From Chitinophagales bacterium (GTDB taxonomy: Bacteria > Bacteroidota > Bacteroidia > Chitinophagales > Chitinophagaceae), in NCBI GenBank assembly GCA_015655125.1, contig JAATFP010000036.1:1-64000 (forward strand): a stretch of 64,000 nucleotides of DNA. The letters run 5' to 3'. The notes under the pieces were generated by a model. It did no database searches. It was not told the origin of the DNA and saw only the letters and a program-made list of their open reading frames with translations. Position 1 is the first letter of the stretch, and the number at the start of each line of letters is the position of its first letter. Positions 36,468 through 45,322 of this stretch are shown piece after piece. The translations under genes and the position numbers were made by a program.

Positions 36468-37424
36468 ATGAAAAAAATTCTTGTAACATCTTTTGTATTA
36501 GTCGGAATGGGGGGCGTTTTTTCTGGCTGTCTGAAAGATAAAGAATATGGAACCAATATAGTGGAGAAAAAAGGTATCGGTTTCACTGAAGCCAAGCCTC
36601 TGTCACCCAATATTCTTCCGTCCGATTCTATAGCTCTACTGATCGGGGTAAATGCTCAGACAGAATCACAGATTGTAGATAATATCAACATCAGTCTTGA
36701 ATCTGATCAGGTTGCAGATAAGGATATTACGGTTACCGTTGCGTTGACTAATAACCTGTTGCCTGCAGATTATGAAATCTTACCGGCTGATTCTTATTCT
36801 GTTCCAACTACGGTTACTATTCCAAAGGGTGAGAGACATGTAAGACTTCCTTTGACTTTCCCGAATTCATCTGCGTTAGATCCGAATATCATATACGGAC
36901 TTGGATTCACAATTACCAATATTTCTGCAACCGATGTTCAGTTAGCCGAAAATAAAAAAAGTATTATAGTTACTTTTGCGGTAAAAAATAAATATGATGG
37001 TACGTACGGTTTACGTTGTAGGATGACTGCACCTGCAAATGATCGCCCTACTGTAAATGTTTCTACAACATGGACATGGCCCGGAAACGTACTGGTGATC
37101 ACTTCAGGAGCGAATACAGATGACCTGTTTGATGATTGGGGTTTTGGAGATTATATTCAACCGATCCAGTCGAGTACTCCAAGCTGGTCTGCATTTGGAT
37201 CAACTGCACCAAGGTTCATCTTTGACCTTGCTACAGACCAGATTACTGATGTAGTAAATAACTATCCTTCTCCATCTAATGGCCGGGCATTTCAAATCGA
37301 TCCGGCTAAGCCAAGCAAATGGGATGTCAATACCGGAAATATCTATGCCCATTTTATAATGACACAGCCAGGTTTCCAACCACTGTTCATTGCTGATACT
37401 TTGATCTACAAAGGGTCAAGATAA
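36468..37424 (+). CDS. DUF1735-type surface lipoprotein of the SusCD cluster
   Basis: 318 residues with a lipobox (GVFSGC, Cys21). A beta-sandwich N-terminal region (SDSIALLIGVNAQTES, LTNNLLPADYEILPADSY, PKGERHVRLPLTF) is typical of DUF1735/BT_3987-like proteins that follow susCD genes; the C-terminal half (DGTYGLRCRMTAP...) resembles the companion domain of such lipoproteins. It is thought to help bind the substrate on the cell surface. It is the last gene of the operon; a perfect terminator follows. Confidence 0.85.
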   Translation: MKKILVTSFVLVGMGGVFSGCLKDKEYGTNIVEKKGIGFTEAKPLSPNILPSDSIALLIGVNAQTESQIVDNINISLESDQVADKDITVTVALTNNLLPADYEILPADSYSVPTTVTIPKGERHVRLPLTFPNSSALDPNIIYGLGFTITNISATDVQLAENKKSIIVTFAVKNKYDGTYGLRCRMTAPANDRPTVNVSTTWTWPGNVLVITSGANTDDLFDDWGFGDYIQPIQSSTPSWSAFGSTAPRFIFDLATDQITDVVNNYPSPSNGRAFQIDPAKPSKWDVNTGNIYAHFIMTQPGFQPLFIADTLIYKGSR

Positions 37425-37446
37425 TTTTGATTCAAAAAGCAATATT

Positions 37447-37476
37447 AACAACTGCCTCTCTTTCGAGGCAGTTGTT
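37447..37476 (+). terminator. Terminator of the SusCD operon
   Basis: Perfect 12-bp arms AACAACTGCCTC / GAGGCAGTTGTT with a 6-nt loop, then TGTTT. Confidence 0.85.
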
Positions 37477-37502
37477 GTTTATACCATTTTAAATTACAAT
37501 AC

Positions 37503-37814
37503 ATGCCAAATAATGATATCGCACCTCAGCTCAATATTGAGATCTCTGAAGAAACTGCGGAAGGCACCTATATCAACCTTGCGATCATCACACATAGCCA
37601 TGCAGAATTCGTATTGGACTTTGTAAACGTGATGCCCGGCGCTCCTAAAAGTAAAGTGAAAAGCAGGATTATTATGACCCCTTTCCACGCGAAGCGATTG
37701 ATGAAAGCAATGATTGATAATATTCAGAAATTTGAAGCTGCGAACGGCTCCATCCAGGATATGGAGTCGGTAGAAATACCTTTCAATTTTGGAGGGCCAA
37801 CGGCAGAAGCATAA
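37503..37814 (+). CDS. DUF3467 family protein
   Basis: 103 residues with the family features EISEETAEGTYINLAIITHS, FVLDFVNVMPG, VKSRIIMTPFHAKRL. The family is small, cytoplasmic and of unknown function, present across Bacteroidetes and other phyla. It follows the SusCD terminator and precedes a convergent radC; a GTTCAA/TTGAAC hairpin between them may stop both transcripts. Confidence 0.88.
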   Translation: MPNNDIAPQLNIEISEETAEGTYINLAIITHSHAEFVLDFVNVMPGAPKSKVKSRIIMTPFHAKRLMKAMIDNIQKFEAANGSIQDMESVEIPFNFGGPTAEA

Positions 37815-37815
37815 C

Positions 37816-37853
37816 GGTTCAAGGTTAGGGTTTAGAATGTTAAACATTGAACC
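37816..37853. terminator. Convergent-gap hairpin of the GGTTCAA family
   Basis: GGTTCAA (37816-37822) and TTGAACC (37847-37853) face each other around AGGGTTTAGAATG-type sequence between the DUF3467 and radC stop codons. Confidence 0.5.
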
Positions 37854-37854
37854 T

Positions 37855-38559
37855 TTATAAAATTCCTTCATCCGCAAAACTGAAATAGCCCTCTTCGCTC
37901 ACGATGATGTGATCCAATACTTTTATGTCAAGGAAAGAAGCCGCCTGTTTTATCTTATAAGTAAGTTCTTCATCTGTTTGGCTTGGCCTTAAACTTCCCG
38001 ATGGATGATTATGACTTAGTATGATCGCCGTTGCTTCCTCTTCAATGGCGCGCTTTAAAATGATACGTGGATCGGCAACCGTTCCGGTAATTCCGCCATG
38101 GCTGATGATCTGAAAAGATTTTATCTTGTTAGAGCGGTTGAGAAATACTACTGCAAAAACTTCATGGCTATAATCTTTTAGTATTGTTCTCAGATACAGC
38201 GCTATCTCTTCACTATTACGAACGGTTATTTTATCAAGCAGATCGGCACTATGTCTTCGGCGGCCAAGTTCCAAAGCTGCAGATATGATCAGCGCTTTGG
38301 CTTGACCAACACCTTTTACCTGTTGGAGTTCTTTTATGCTTAACCTTCCGAGTTCATTGAGATTGTTTTTCCCAAGTTTAAGCATGTCTTTTGCAAGCGT
38401 TACAGCCGAGCGTTCTTTATATCCATTGGTAATAAGAATGGCCAGCAGTTCCGAATCGCTTAATGAACTTGCACCTTTACTGATCATCTTTTCACGCGGG
38501 CGGTCGTCTACTGCCCAGTATTTTATTGCAGTAGAGTTTTTTCTATTGCTTTTTTCCAT
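37855..38559 (-). CDS. radC: RadC family (JAB/MPN-domain) protein
   Basis: 234 residues from the ATG at 38559; an in-frame TTG 24 nt upstream is less likely. N-terminal UPF0758 region (SLSDSELLAILITNG), an HhH segment (LSIKELQQVKGVGQAKALII) and the JAB domain with the metal motif HNHPSGSLRPSQTDEELT, plus EVFAVVFLNRSNKIKSF upstream of it. Despite its name a role in DNA repair is not established. It is divergent from prs, with 72 bp between starts. Confidence 0.93.
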   Translation of the reverse strand: MEKSNRKNSTAIKYWAVDDRPREKMISKGASSLSDSELLAILITNGYKERSAVTLAKDMLKLGKNNLNELGRLSIKELQQVKGVGQAKALIISAALELGRRRHSADLLDKITVRNSEEIALYLRTILKDYSHEVFAVVFLNRSNKIKSFQIISHGGITGTVADPRIILKRAIEEEATAIILSHNHPSGSLRPSQTDEELTYKIKQAASFLDIKVLDHIIVSEEGYFSFADEGIL

Positions 38560-38631
38560 AAAATCAAATTTTAATTGATCCAAACTAAATGTATTTTCGC
38601 GAATCGTTCATCACCACCAATTATTATTGAC

Positions 38632-39582
38632 ATGGAATCTAATGCAAAAATATTTTCCGGTACGGGTTCAAAATATCTTGCTGAAAAGATAGCAAAGAAA
38701 TTCGGCGAACCATTGGGTAACGTAAATATACAGCGATTTAGCGATGGTGAAATAGGGGTGGAATTTCAGGAAAGTATCAGGGGAAGATTTGTTTTTTTAG
38801 TGCAAAGCACTTTCTCCCCGATCGACAATATGATGGAACTTCTATTGATGATTGATGCAGCAAAACGTGCGTCGGCCTACAAAGTAATTGCAGTGATCCC
38901 GTATTACGGTTATGCGCGGCAGGATCGGAAAGACAGGCCACGGGTTGCGATCGGGTCAAAACTTTGCGCAAATATGTTGGTAGCTGCGGGAGCAGACAGG
39001 GTAGTAACAATGGATCTTCATGCACCACAGATACAGGGGTATTTCGACATCCCCGTTGATCACCTCGATTCCTCCGCTATTTTTATCCCTTACATCGAAA
39101 GTTTGAATTTAAAAAATCTCACATTCGCCGCACCGGATGTAGGAAGCGCAAACCGTATCCGCGAAATAGCTTCGTTCTTTGAATGCGAAATGGTTATTTG
39201 TGACAAACATCGCAAACGTGCGAACGAAATTGCGAGTATGGTAGTAATCGGTGATGTTGTCGATCGCGATATCATATTGATAGATGACATTTGTGACACC
39301 GGTGGAACCCTCACCAAAAGTGCCGCTCTTATGAAAGAAAAAGGAGCAACCAGCGTTCGTGCACTTTGTACGCATCCGGTATTGAGCGGAAAAGCCTATG
39401 AAAATATTGAAAACAGTGTCCTGGAAGAGCTGGTCGTTTGTGACACTATTCCGCTTAAACAAAAATCGCCTAAAATAAAAGTATTGTCGGTGGACGAGCT
39501 TTTTGCTGTCGCCCTGCGAAATGCCTATGAGAACAAAAGTATTAACAGCCTGTTTATCAGGGGCAGAGTAAAAACTAAATAG
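38632..39582 (+). CDS. prs: Ribose-phosphate pyrophosphokinase
   Basis: 316 residues from the ATG at 38632 (an upstream in-frame start is rejected because it lies over the promoter). Motifs: FSDGEIGVEFQESIRG, the ATP-binding YARQDRKDRPRVAIGSK, TMDLHAPQIQGYFDIPVDHL and the PRPP loop DIILIDDICDTGGTLTK. It makes PRPP from ribose-5-P and ATP for purine, pyrimidine, His and Trp synthesis. A TATTTTCG near 38592-38599 could be its -7 element. Confidence 0.95.
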   Translation: MESNAKIFSGTGSKYLAEKIAKKFGEPLGNVNIQRFSDGEIGVEFQESIRGRFVFLVQSTFSPIDNMMELLLMIDAAKRASAYKVIAVIPYYGYARQDRKDRPRVAIGSKLCANMLVAAGADRVVTMDLHAPQIQGYFDIPVDHLDSSAIFIPYIESLNLKNLTFAAPDVGSANRIREIASFFECEMVICDKHRKRANEIASMVVIGDVVDRDIILIDDICDTGGTLTKSAALMKEKGATSVRALCTHPVLSGKAYENIENSVLEELVVCDTIPLKQKSPKIKVLSVDELFAVALRNAYENKSINSLFIRGRVKTK

Positions 39583-39693
39583 GGTTCTATCCCCGATATA
39601 GCTGATTTTTTTTACCATATACGGTGAACTCAGAATATCTACAGCTGCAATAAATATTCTGTAGAAAAACTGCGAAATCCAGCATAAAAGCCA

Positions 39694-39701
39694 TACTTTT
39701 G
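39694..39701 (+). promoter_or_regulatory. -7 element (TACTTTTG) of rplY
   Basis: Exact TAnnTTTG, 22 nt before the ATG at 39724. Confidence 0.55.
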
Positions 39702-39723
39702 CGCCTCATAAAAATAACAAATA

Positions 39724-40341
39724 ATGAAAACAATTACAATCGAAGGTCAACTGAGGACCGAAAGCGGAAAAAAAGCCACCCGCCAACTTCGCTCTCAGAA
39801 TCTCGTGCCAGCTGTAATTTACGGTGGTAAATCTGAAATCAATTTCGCGGCACCGGCACCGGCATTTAAAAGCATCGTGTACACTTCAGAATTCATGATC
39901 GCAGAAATTAAAGTGGATGGTAATACTTACCGTTGCATTTTGAAAGACCTGCAGTTTAACAAAGTGACTGATGTATTGACTCACCTGGATTTCCTGGAAC
40001 TGGTAGACGATAAAAAAGTGATCGCTACTTTGCCTTTGAAATACGTTGGTACACCAGAAGGTGTAAAAGCGGGTGGTAAACTGGTTACAAAAATGAAAGC
40101 CATCAAGATCAAAACTCTGCCAAAATACCTGAAAGAGTTTTTGGAAGTGGACATTACCGATTTGAAATTGAATGAAAACCTTCGCGTAGAAAACATTCCT
40201 GCAGAAAATATGGAAGTTTTAAATTCTCCACGTATTCCGATCGCTTCTGTAACAATGACGCGTCAATTGAAACAAGAAGAAGCAAATGCTGCAAAAGCTC
40301 CGGCTGGTAAAGCTGCCCCAGCTGCCGCTGCAAAAAAATAA
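39724..40341 (+). CDS. rplY: 50S ribosomal protein L25, long (CTC/TL5) form
   Basis: 205 residues. The N-terminal 5S-rRNA-binding L25 domain (about 1-93, with RTESGKKATRQLRSQNLVPAVIYGG) is followed by the CTC/TL5 beta domain (about 100-185) and a low-complexity Ala/Lys tail (AAPAAAAKK). It binds 5S rRNA in the large subunit. A strong hairpin follows the stop. Confidence 0.93.
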   Translation: MKTITIEGQLRTESGKKATRQLRSQNLVPAVIYGGKSEINFAAPAPAFKSIVYTSEFMIAEIKVDGNTYRCILKDLQFNKVTDVLTHLDFLELVDDKKVIATLPLKYVGTPEGVKAGGKLVTKMKAIKIKTLPKYLKEFLEVDITDLKLNENLRVENIPAENMEVLNSPRIPIASVTMTRQLKQEEANAAKAPAGKAAPAAAAKK

Positions 40342-40363
40342 GTTTTATTTAAAAACTGATCGT

Positions 40364-40389
40364 AAAATGCCCTTGAAAAAGGGCATTTT
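40364..40389 (+). terminator. Terminator of rplY
   Basis: AAAATGCCCTT / AAGGGCATTTT, perfect 11-bp stem with a GAAA loop. Confidence 0.8.
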
Positions 40390-40430
40390 CGGTTTGTAAA
40401 AAATTAGCCGTAAAGCAATACTAAACTGAT

Positions 40431-40438
40431 TACCTTTG
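40431..40438 (+). promoter_or_regulatory. -7 element (TACCTTTG) of yidC
   Basis: Exact TAnnTTTG, 21 nt before the ATG at 40460. Confidence 0.5.
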
Positions 40439-40459
40439 CTGCCTTAAAACTTTTAAACA

Positions 40460-42319
40460 ATGGGAATGGATAGAAATACGGTCATCGGATTTGTGCTGAT
40501 TGGTGTTTTATTGATCGCTATGCTCACTATCAACAACAGGAGCAAAATGGCTTACGAAGCGGAGCAACAAAAGATCGAAAAAAGGAAGGCCGACTCGCTT
40601 GCGAAGATCGCTCCTAAATTAGATACAAGCGCTGCAAGAAGCAAACAACTGGATTCCTTGCATATTGCTTCCCAACAACAAACCGGCTTTCAGGTTGCAG
40701 GTGCAACAGAAGATACTGTGGTAGTGGAAAACGAAGTAATGAAGATAGTCTTCAATACAAAAGGTGCGCAGCCAAAACAAGTAACCTTAAAAAAATTCCG
40801 CAAATACGACAGTTCACAGGTGGTGTTACTAACGGGTAGTTTCAACAATTTATCCTACAGGATAAATGTTGCCAACAAAGGTGTTGAATCTTCCGGCGTT
40901 ATATTCAAGGCAGAACCGGTGGTGTTAAATGCTGATAAAAGCCAGACGATCTCTTTTGTTTCCGGCGATTCTACCGGCGACAAGATCACGCATCAATACA
41001 CCATCCGCCCGGCGGATTACCTGATCGATCTTAACATTTCAGCAATTGGTGCCGATCATCTTTTCTCTCAGAACAATATTACGTTCAACTGGCAAACAGA
41101 AGCTGAGCAGATCGAAAAAGATCATAAATATGAAGCTACGCAAACGCAGATCGGTTTTGTAAAAGATGGGAATTTCGATTTTGAACATTTGGGAAAAGGC
41201 AGCAGTGAAAGTTTCAGTAAACCCGTGGATTGGGTTGCTACAAAGCAACAGTTTTTTATTACAGCATTACTGGCAAAAAATAAATTCACTTCAGCAAACA
41301 TCGATTGGAAAGTTCCGGCAGATACCAACTCTTTTATTGCGCAGACTTCTACCATAGCGCAATATGCGCTGATACCGGGTAATACAGCCGCTGTGCCACT
41401 TCAATTGTATTATGGTCCCAGTGATTATAATATCCTCAAGAAGTATGATAATAAGATGGAGAACCTGGTGCCTTACGGAAGCGGCGTATTCGCTTTTGTA
41501 AAATATATCAATCGTCATTTCCTGTTACCGGTATTCAATTTTCTCGAGCGCAACATCGCTAGCATGGGTATTGTTATCCTGTTGCTTACTTTGCTTATTC
41601 GTTTAATCACGTCGCCCATCCTTTACAAAAGTTATTTGAGCGGTGCAAAAATGAAGGTACTCAAACCCGAAGTGGACGCATTGAAAGAAAAATTCAAGAA
41701 TCCGAAGACGGGCGAACTGGATCAACAGGCGTTCAGTATGGAGCAAATGAAATTGTGGAAGAGTGCCGGCGTAAGCCCGCTTGGGGGCTGTTTGCCCGCA
41801 TTGCTGCAGATACCGATCTTCATGTCGCTTTATTATTTCTTCCAATCCAACATCGACCTTCGTGGAAAAAGTTTCCTATGGTCCAGTGATCTTGCTTCTT
41901 ACGACAGCATCGCTAAACTTCCTTTTTCCATTCCGTTCTATGGCGACCATGTAAGTTTATTTACATTAACCGCAGTGATCACCAGTTTGCTCATTTCGAT
42001 CTATAGCATGAACAATATGCAGGATAACAGCAATCCTGTAATGAAATACATGCCTTATATTTTTCCGGTACTGTTACTAGGTGTATTCAATAATTTGCCT
42101 TCTGCACTTACATGGTATTATACCATTTCAAATACCATTACTTTGATATTGCAGATCGTTATTCAGAAATATGTTATCAATCATGAAAAAATATTGGCCG
42201 AAATAAATGAGAACAGGAAAAAGCCAGTTAAGAAGTCAAAACTCGCCGAACGTATGGAGGCTATGCAGGAAGCACAGAAAAAGTTGCAGGATGAGAAAAA
42301 CAAGAGTAGAAAAAAATAA
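40460..42319 (+). CDS. yidC: Membrane protein insertase YidC
   Basis: 619 residues: N-terminal membrane anchor (VIGFVLIGVLLIAMLTI), a large periplasmic P1 domain (about 60-350) as in Gram-negative YidC, then the conserved five-helix core (IVILLLTLLIRLITSPILYK, LGGCLPALLQIPIFMSLYYF, NNLPSALTWYYTISNTITL) and a very basic C-terminal tail. It inserts and folds inner-membrane proteins with or without SecYEG. A second ATG at 40466 is equally possible. A hairpin terminator follows. Confidence 0.95.
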   Translation: MGMDRNTVIGFVLIGVLLIAMLTINNRSKMAYEAEQQKIEKRKADSLAKIAPKLDTSAARSKQLDSLHIASQQQTGFQVAGATEDTVVVENEVMKIVFNTKGAQPKQVTLKKFRKYDSSQVVLLTGSFNNLSYRINVANKGVESSGVIFKAEPVVLNADKSQTISFVSGDSTGDKITHQYTIRPADYLIDLNISAIGADHLFSQNNITFNWQTEAEQIEKDHKYEATQTQIGFVKDGNFDFEHLGKGSSESFSKPVDWVATKQQFFITALLAKNKFTSANIDWKVPADTNSFIAQTSTIAQYALIPGNTAAVPLQLYYGPSDYNILKKYDNKMENLVPYGSGVFAFVKYINRHFLLPVFNFLERNIASMGIVILLLTLLIRLITSPILYKSYLSGAKMKVLKPEVDALKEKFKNPKTGELDQQAFSMEQMKLWKSAGVSPLGGCLPALLQIPIFMSLYYFFQSNIDLRGKSFLWSSDLASYDSIAKLPFSIPFYGDHVSLFTLTAVITSLLISIYSMNNMQDNSNPVMKYMPYIFPVLLLGVFNNLPSALTWYYTISNTITLILQIVIQKYVINHEKILAEINENRKKPVKKSKLAERMEAMQEAQKKLQDEKNKSRKK

Positions 42320-42336
42320 GATTTAGTTAAAATAAT

Positions 42337-42368
42337 AAAAAACTGCGCTGTGCCCGGCGCAGTTTTTT
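42337..42368 (+). terminator. Terminator of yidC
   Basis: AAAAAACTGCGC / GCGCAGTTTTTT, perfect 12-bp arms with an 8-nt loop. Confidence 0.85.
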
Positions 42369-42435
42369 ATTTAGGTTGATGTAATCCGCGTCATGGCACG
42401 GGATTGTATTATCTTTAGCATCAGAAAAAAATAGT

Positions 42436-43104
42436 ATGAAAAGTTTTTACAAGATCGCGTTTACAGTTGCAATTTTATCCGGTTTTACTATTCAATCAAA
42501 AGCCCAGAAGCAATTGTCCGAAGGTTCGTTTACTTATAATATCGCCATAGAATCATCCGGAAGTGAAAGTGTTTCCGGTAATCTTAATGGCGCAAAACTT
42601 ACTGTGTACCTGAAGCCTTCTCTAAGTCGTTCCGAAATGAATAGTTCACTTGGTACGGAAACTACGGTGTATGACAACAAGTTAGGGAAAGGTTTTATTT
42701 TGAGAGAGTATAGTGGTCAGAAACTTATGATAACTGCAACCAAAGAAAATTGGACACAGAAAAATCAATGGAGCGATAATCTTAAATTTAACATCGACAA
42801 TACAACTACGGTGATTGGTGGCTATAACTGTAAAAAAGCTACCGCAACATCCGACGGGAAGAATTTCGAGATTTATTTTACACCTGATATCACGCTGGCA
42901 AACAAGCAGTATAATAACTCATTCGATCAATTGCCGGGATTGCCCGTGCAATACCAGATTAAATCAGGCAACCTTACATTTAAGTATACACTGAGCGGCG
43001 TAAGTTATGATCCGGTTCCTGCAGCGAAATTTGAGGTACCTAAAACAGGATTTCGTGTAATGACCTATGAAGAAAGTCAGCAACTGAAAAAAGGCGGTAG
43101 TTAA
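42436..43104 (+). CDS. Exported DUF4412/GLPGLI-like protein
   Basis: 222 residues with a signal peptide (IAFTVAILSGFTIQSKAQ). The mature part is beta-rich, with a segment VIGGYNCKKATATSDGKNFEIYF and DQLPGLPVQYQI. These resemble the GLPGLI and DUF4412 families, in which a small exported protein carries a conserved LPGLP-type turn; function is unknown. A near-consensus TATCTTTA (42410-42417) lies 18 nt before the start. Confidence 0.65.
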   Translation: MKSFYKIAFTVAILSGFTIQSKAQKQLSEGSFTYNIAIESSGSESVSGNLNGAKLTVYLKPSLSRSEMNSSLGTETTVYDNKLGKGFILREYSGQKLMITATKENWTQKNQWSDNLKFNIDNTTTVIGGYNCKKATATSDGKNFEIYFTPDITLANKQYNNSFDQLPGLPVQYQIKSGNLTFKYTLSGVSYDPVPAAKFEVPKTGFRVMTYEESQQLKKGGS

Positions 43105-43247
43105 TCGCTGCAGATGTTCAAATAATATTTGCGTCAAATATTGCTGCAGCAAAATGCCTGTGATTAAAAGCAGGCAGGAGTTTATGGGGTTAATAAGTTT
43201 GTTCGGTAATCAGGTGAAAATAAGGCATTAAAGCAATGGCAAAAAAA

Positions 43248-43264
43248 ATCCCGCAAGGCGGGAT
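43248..43264 (-). terminator. Terminator of the 118-residue exported gene
   Basis: ATCCCGC-AAG-GCGGGAT preceded by eight A on plus, i.e. stem then U-run for the minus-strand transcript. Same design as 4343-4359. Confidence 0.75.
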
Positions 43265-43285
43265 CAATATTTTTAACGAATATTT

Positions 43286-43642
43286 TTAATTAGTCCTGAT
43301 GATAAGTTTCATCCCGGTATATCCTTGTCTCATTTCCGGAACGATCACTTTTTGTTTGTAAGGAATCACATAGATCGAATTTCCTTTCTGATAAGTAACG
43401 ACTGTGTTTTGAATAGTAGTGGTAGCGGAAGTTTTTGTGGTGCCGGCCAGCAAAGATCCTTTGTACTTGAGGCCCGTCTTTAAATTAAAAGAAAGATTGT
43501 TATTGAAGGAACTTTTAGAAGTATTGATATTGAGTGTCACCTTAGTACGCGCTTTTTTACTTACGCCTCTATCCGCGAAGGATGTCAGCATAAGACCGTT
43601 CAGAAGAAAGGCCAGCAGAACTATTTTGGTGAATCTTTTCAT
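43286..43642 (-). CDS. Small exported protein of unknown function
   Basis: 118 residues, not recognised. Signal peptide (FTKIVLLAFLLNGLMLTSFA), then a basic, Ser/Thr/Asn-rich beta-prone mature region with KGNSIYVIPYKQKVIVPE and a basic end. Its own terminator and the signal peptide support a real gene. It is convergent with the DUF4412-like gene and divergent from the TPR gene. Confidence 0.65.
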   Translation of the reverse strand: MKRFTKIVLLAFLLNGLMLTSFADRGVSKKARTKVTLNINTSKSSFNNNLSFNLKTGLKYKGSLLAGTTKTSATTTIQNTVVTYQKGNSIYVIPYKQKVIVPEMRQGYTGMKLIIRTN

Positions 43643-43809
43643 TTGTTTGTTAATTCTGTTACAAATATACTAAAATTTTCATAATGCTAACACCGTTCAT
43701 CAATAATTTAGACATATAGTTTTACAACGTATGTTAATAATTAATATTGCTGCGAGGCACGGCTTTTTTGATTTTATTTATTAAATTACAATAACCTACC
43801 GCTAAATAC

Positions 43810-45231
43810 ATGAGTAAATCCCCTTATCGCCAGGACAGAGAAGAATTGAAAGCTTTATTGGAACAATTTGCCAACCTGAAAGCCGGAAAATCCAATTCCT
43901 TTATCGAAGAAGATGGTTTTGAATTGATTATCGATCATCTGGACGAGAAAGAACAGTATAAAGATGCGCTGGAAGCGGCGGAATATGCAACTCAGCAATA
44001 TCCGTACTCAGCTACGTTGCTGCTCCAGAAAGCGAACCTCCTTATCATTTTGCGTAAATACGAAGATGCGCTTGAAACATTGGACCAGGCTGCATTGCTT
44101 GACAGTAGCGAAACGTCCCTTTATATTTTAAGAACAGATGCTTATCTGGCACTCGATATGCAGGAAAAAGCGGCTGAAGTGCTGGAAATAGCTATAGACA
44201 ATTTTGAAGGAGAAGAAAAACTTGATCTTTTATTCGAACTGGCAGATGTATACGACGATTACGAAAATTTTGAAAAAGTGTTTGATTGCCTCGCGATGAT
44301 CCTCAGGCAAGATCCCAATAATGAGGAGGCGCTTTACAAGATCTGCTTCTGGACCGATTTTACAGGTCGTAACGAAGAAAGTATCCGCCTGCATCAACGC
44401 ATTATAGAAGAATACCCCTTTAACGAACTCGCCTGGTTCAATCTTGGTGCGGCTTACCAGGGATTAAAGCTCCATGAAAAGGCAATTGAAGCGTATCTGT
44501 ATGCGGTTGCTATCGACGAAAAATTTGATTATGCTTACCGCAACCTCGGCGATGCCTATCTCCGCTTGAGAAAATACCGCGAAGCTATTGATGTATTGGA
44601 AAAAGTATTGGAACTTGCGCGTCCTGAATATGTTATTTATGAGGCCATCGGGCATTGTTATGATAAAATGGCAAACTTTGCGCAGGCGCGTTTTAATTAT
44701 AAGAAAGCTAGTCACCTTAATGCGGAAGACAGCCAGATGTATTTTAAAATTGCCGGAACCTATATGAACGAAGGTTCCTGGCAAAATGCGATCAAGAACC
44801 TGCAGATCGCTTTGAAAATGCATAAGATGCAGCCCGAATACAATCTCGCGTTGGGCCAATGTTATATGCAGCTGAATAATTTTGATGAAGCCATCACTTA
44901 TTTTGGAAACGTTGTTCGCGTGCGCCCAAAAAATCTCAACGGCTGGACGGAATTGCTCAAATGCCTTCATCTGGCCGGTTTATACGAAGATGGCATCGAA
45001 TATTCGCAATTTGCACTTGAGCAAACCGACAACAAGCCGATCTTTTTATTTTATAAAAGCATGTTTCTTTATGCCAGCGGAAAATTTAAGGAAGCCCTGG
45101 TATATCTTGAAAACGGAATGGCCATCAGCCCGAAACTCATCAAGAAATTCATCGAGATCAATCCGGCGATCCTGCAACATCAACAGGTGGTTGATATCAT
45201 TGCGCGTTATAAAAAGAAAAAGTCACTTTGA
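43810..45231 (+). CDS. Tetratricopeptide repeat protein
   Basis: 473 residues made of about ten TPR units from residue 50 to 440, e.g. ELAWFNLGAAYQGLKLHEKA and DYAYRNLGDAYLRLRKYREA. There is no signal peptide or membrane helix, so it is a cytoplasmic scaffold. Partner proteins are unknown. It is followed by a perfect 16-bp hairpin of the GGTTGAA repeat family. Confidence 0.88.
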   Translation: MSKSPYRQDREELKALLEQFANLKAGKSNSFIEEDGFELIIDHLDEKEQYKDALEAAEYATQQYPYSATLLLQKANLLIILRKYEDALETLDQAALLDSSETSLYILRTDAYLALDMQEKAAEVLEIAIDNFEGEEKLDLLFELADVYDDYENFEKVFDCLAMILRQDPNNEEALYKICFWTDFTGRNEESIRLHQRIIEEYPFNELAWFNLGAAYQGLKLHEKAIEAYLYAVAIDEKFDYAYRNLGDAYLRLRKYREAIDVLEKVLELARPEYVIYEAIGHCYDKMANFAQARFNYKKASHLNAEDSQMYFKIAGTYMNEGSWQNAIKNLQIALKMHKMQPEYNLALGQCYMQLNNFDEAITYFGNVVRVRPKNLNGWTELLKCLHLAGLYEDGIEYSQFALEQTDNKPIFLFYKSMFLYASGKFKEALVYLENGMAISPKLIKKFIEINPAILQHQQVVDIIARYKKKKSL

Positions 45232-45285
45232 GTTGAAGGTTGAATGCAAAAGGTTGAATGTTGAACCTTCAACATTCAACCTTCT
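45232..45285. repeat. GGTTGAATG repeat forming a perfect 16-bp hairpin
   Basis: Direct units GTTGAAGGTTGAATG and AGGTTGAATGTTGAA, the latter pairing perfectly with TTCAACATTCAACCT (arms 45250-45265 and 45268-45283, loop CC). It lies between the TPR gene and the -7 box of the next gene and may act as terminator. Confidence 0.85.
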
Positions 45286-45289
45286 GCAT

Positions 45290-45297
45290 TATCTTTG
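45290..45297 (+). promoter_or_regulatory. -7 element (TATCTTTG) of the phosphosulfolactate synthase gene
   Basis: Exact TAnnTTTG, 25 nt before the ATG at 45323. The bases where a -33 element would sit belong to the hairpin 45250-45283. Confidence 0.5.
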
Positions 45298-45322
45298 CGT
45301 CCTTAAAACACGATAGTCAAGT

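Noticed and set aside
38575-38631. Extended N-terminus of Prs
   Set aside because: It lies in the divergent promoter region and is not found in Prs proteins, which start near MESNAKIFSG-type sequence.
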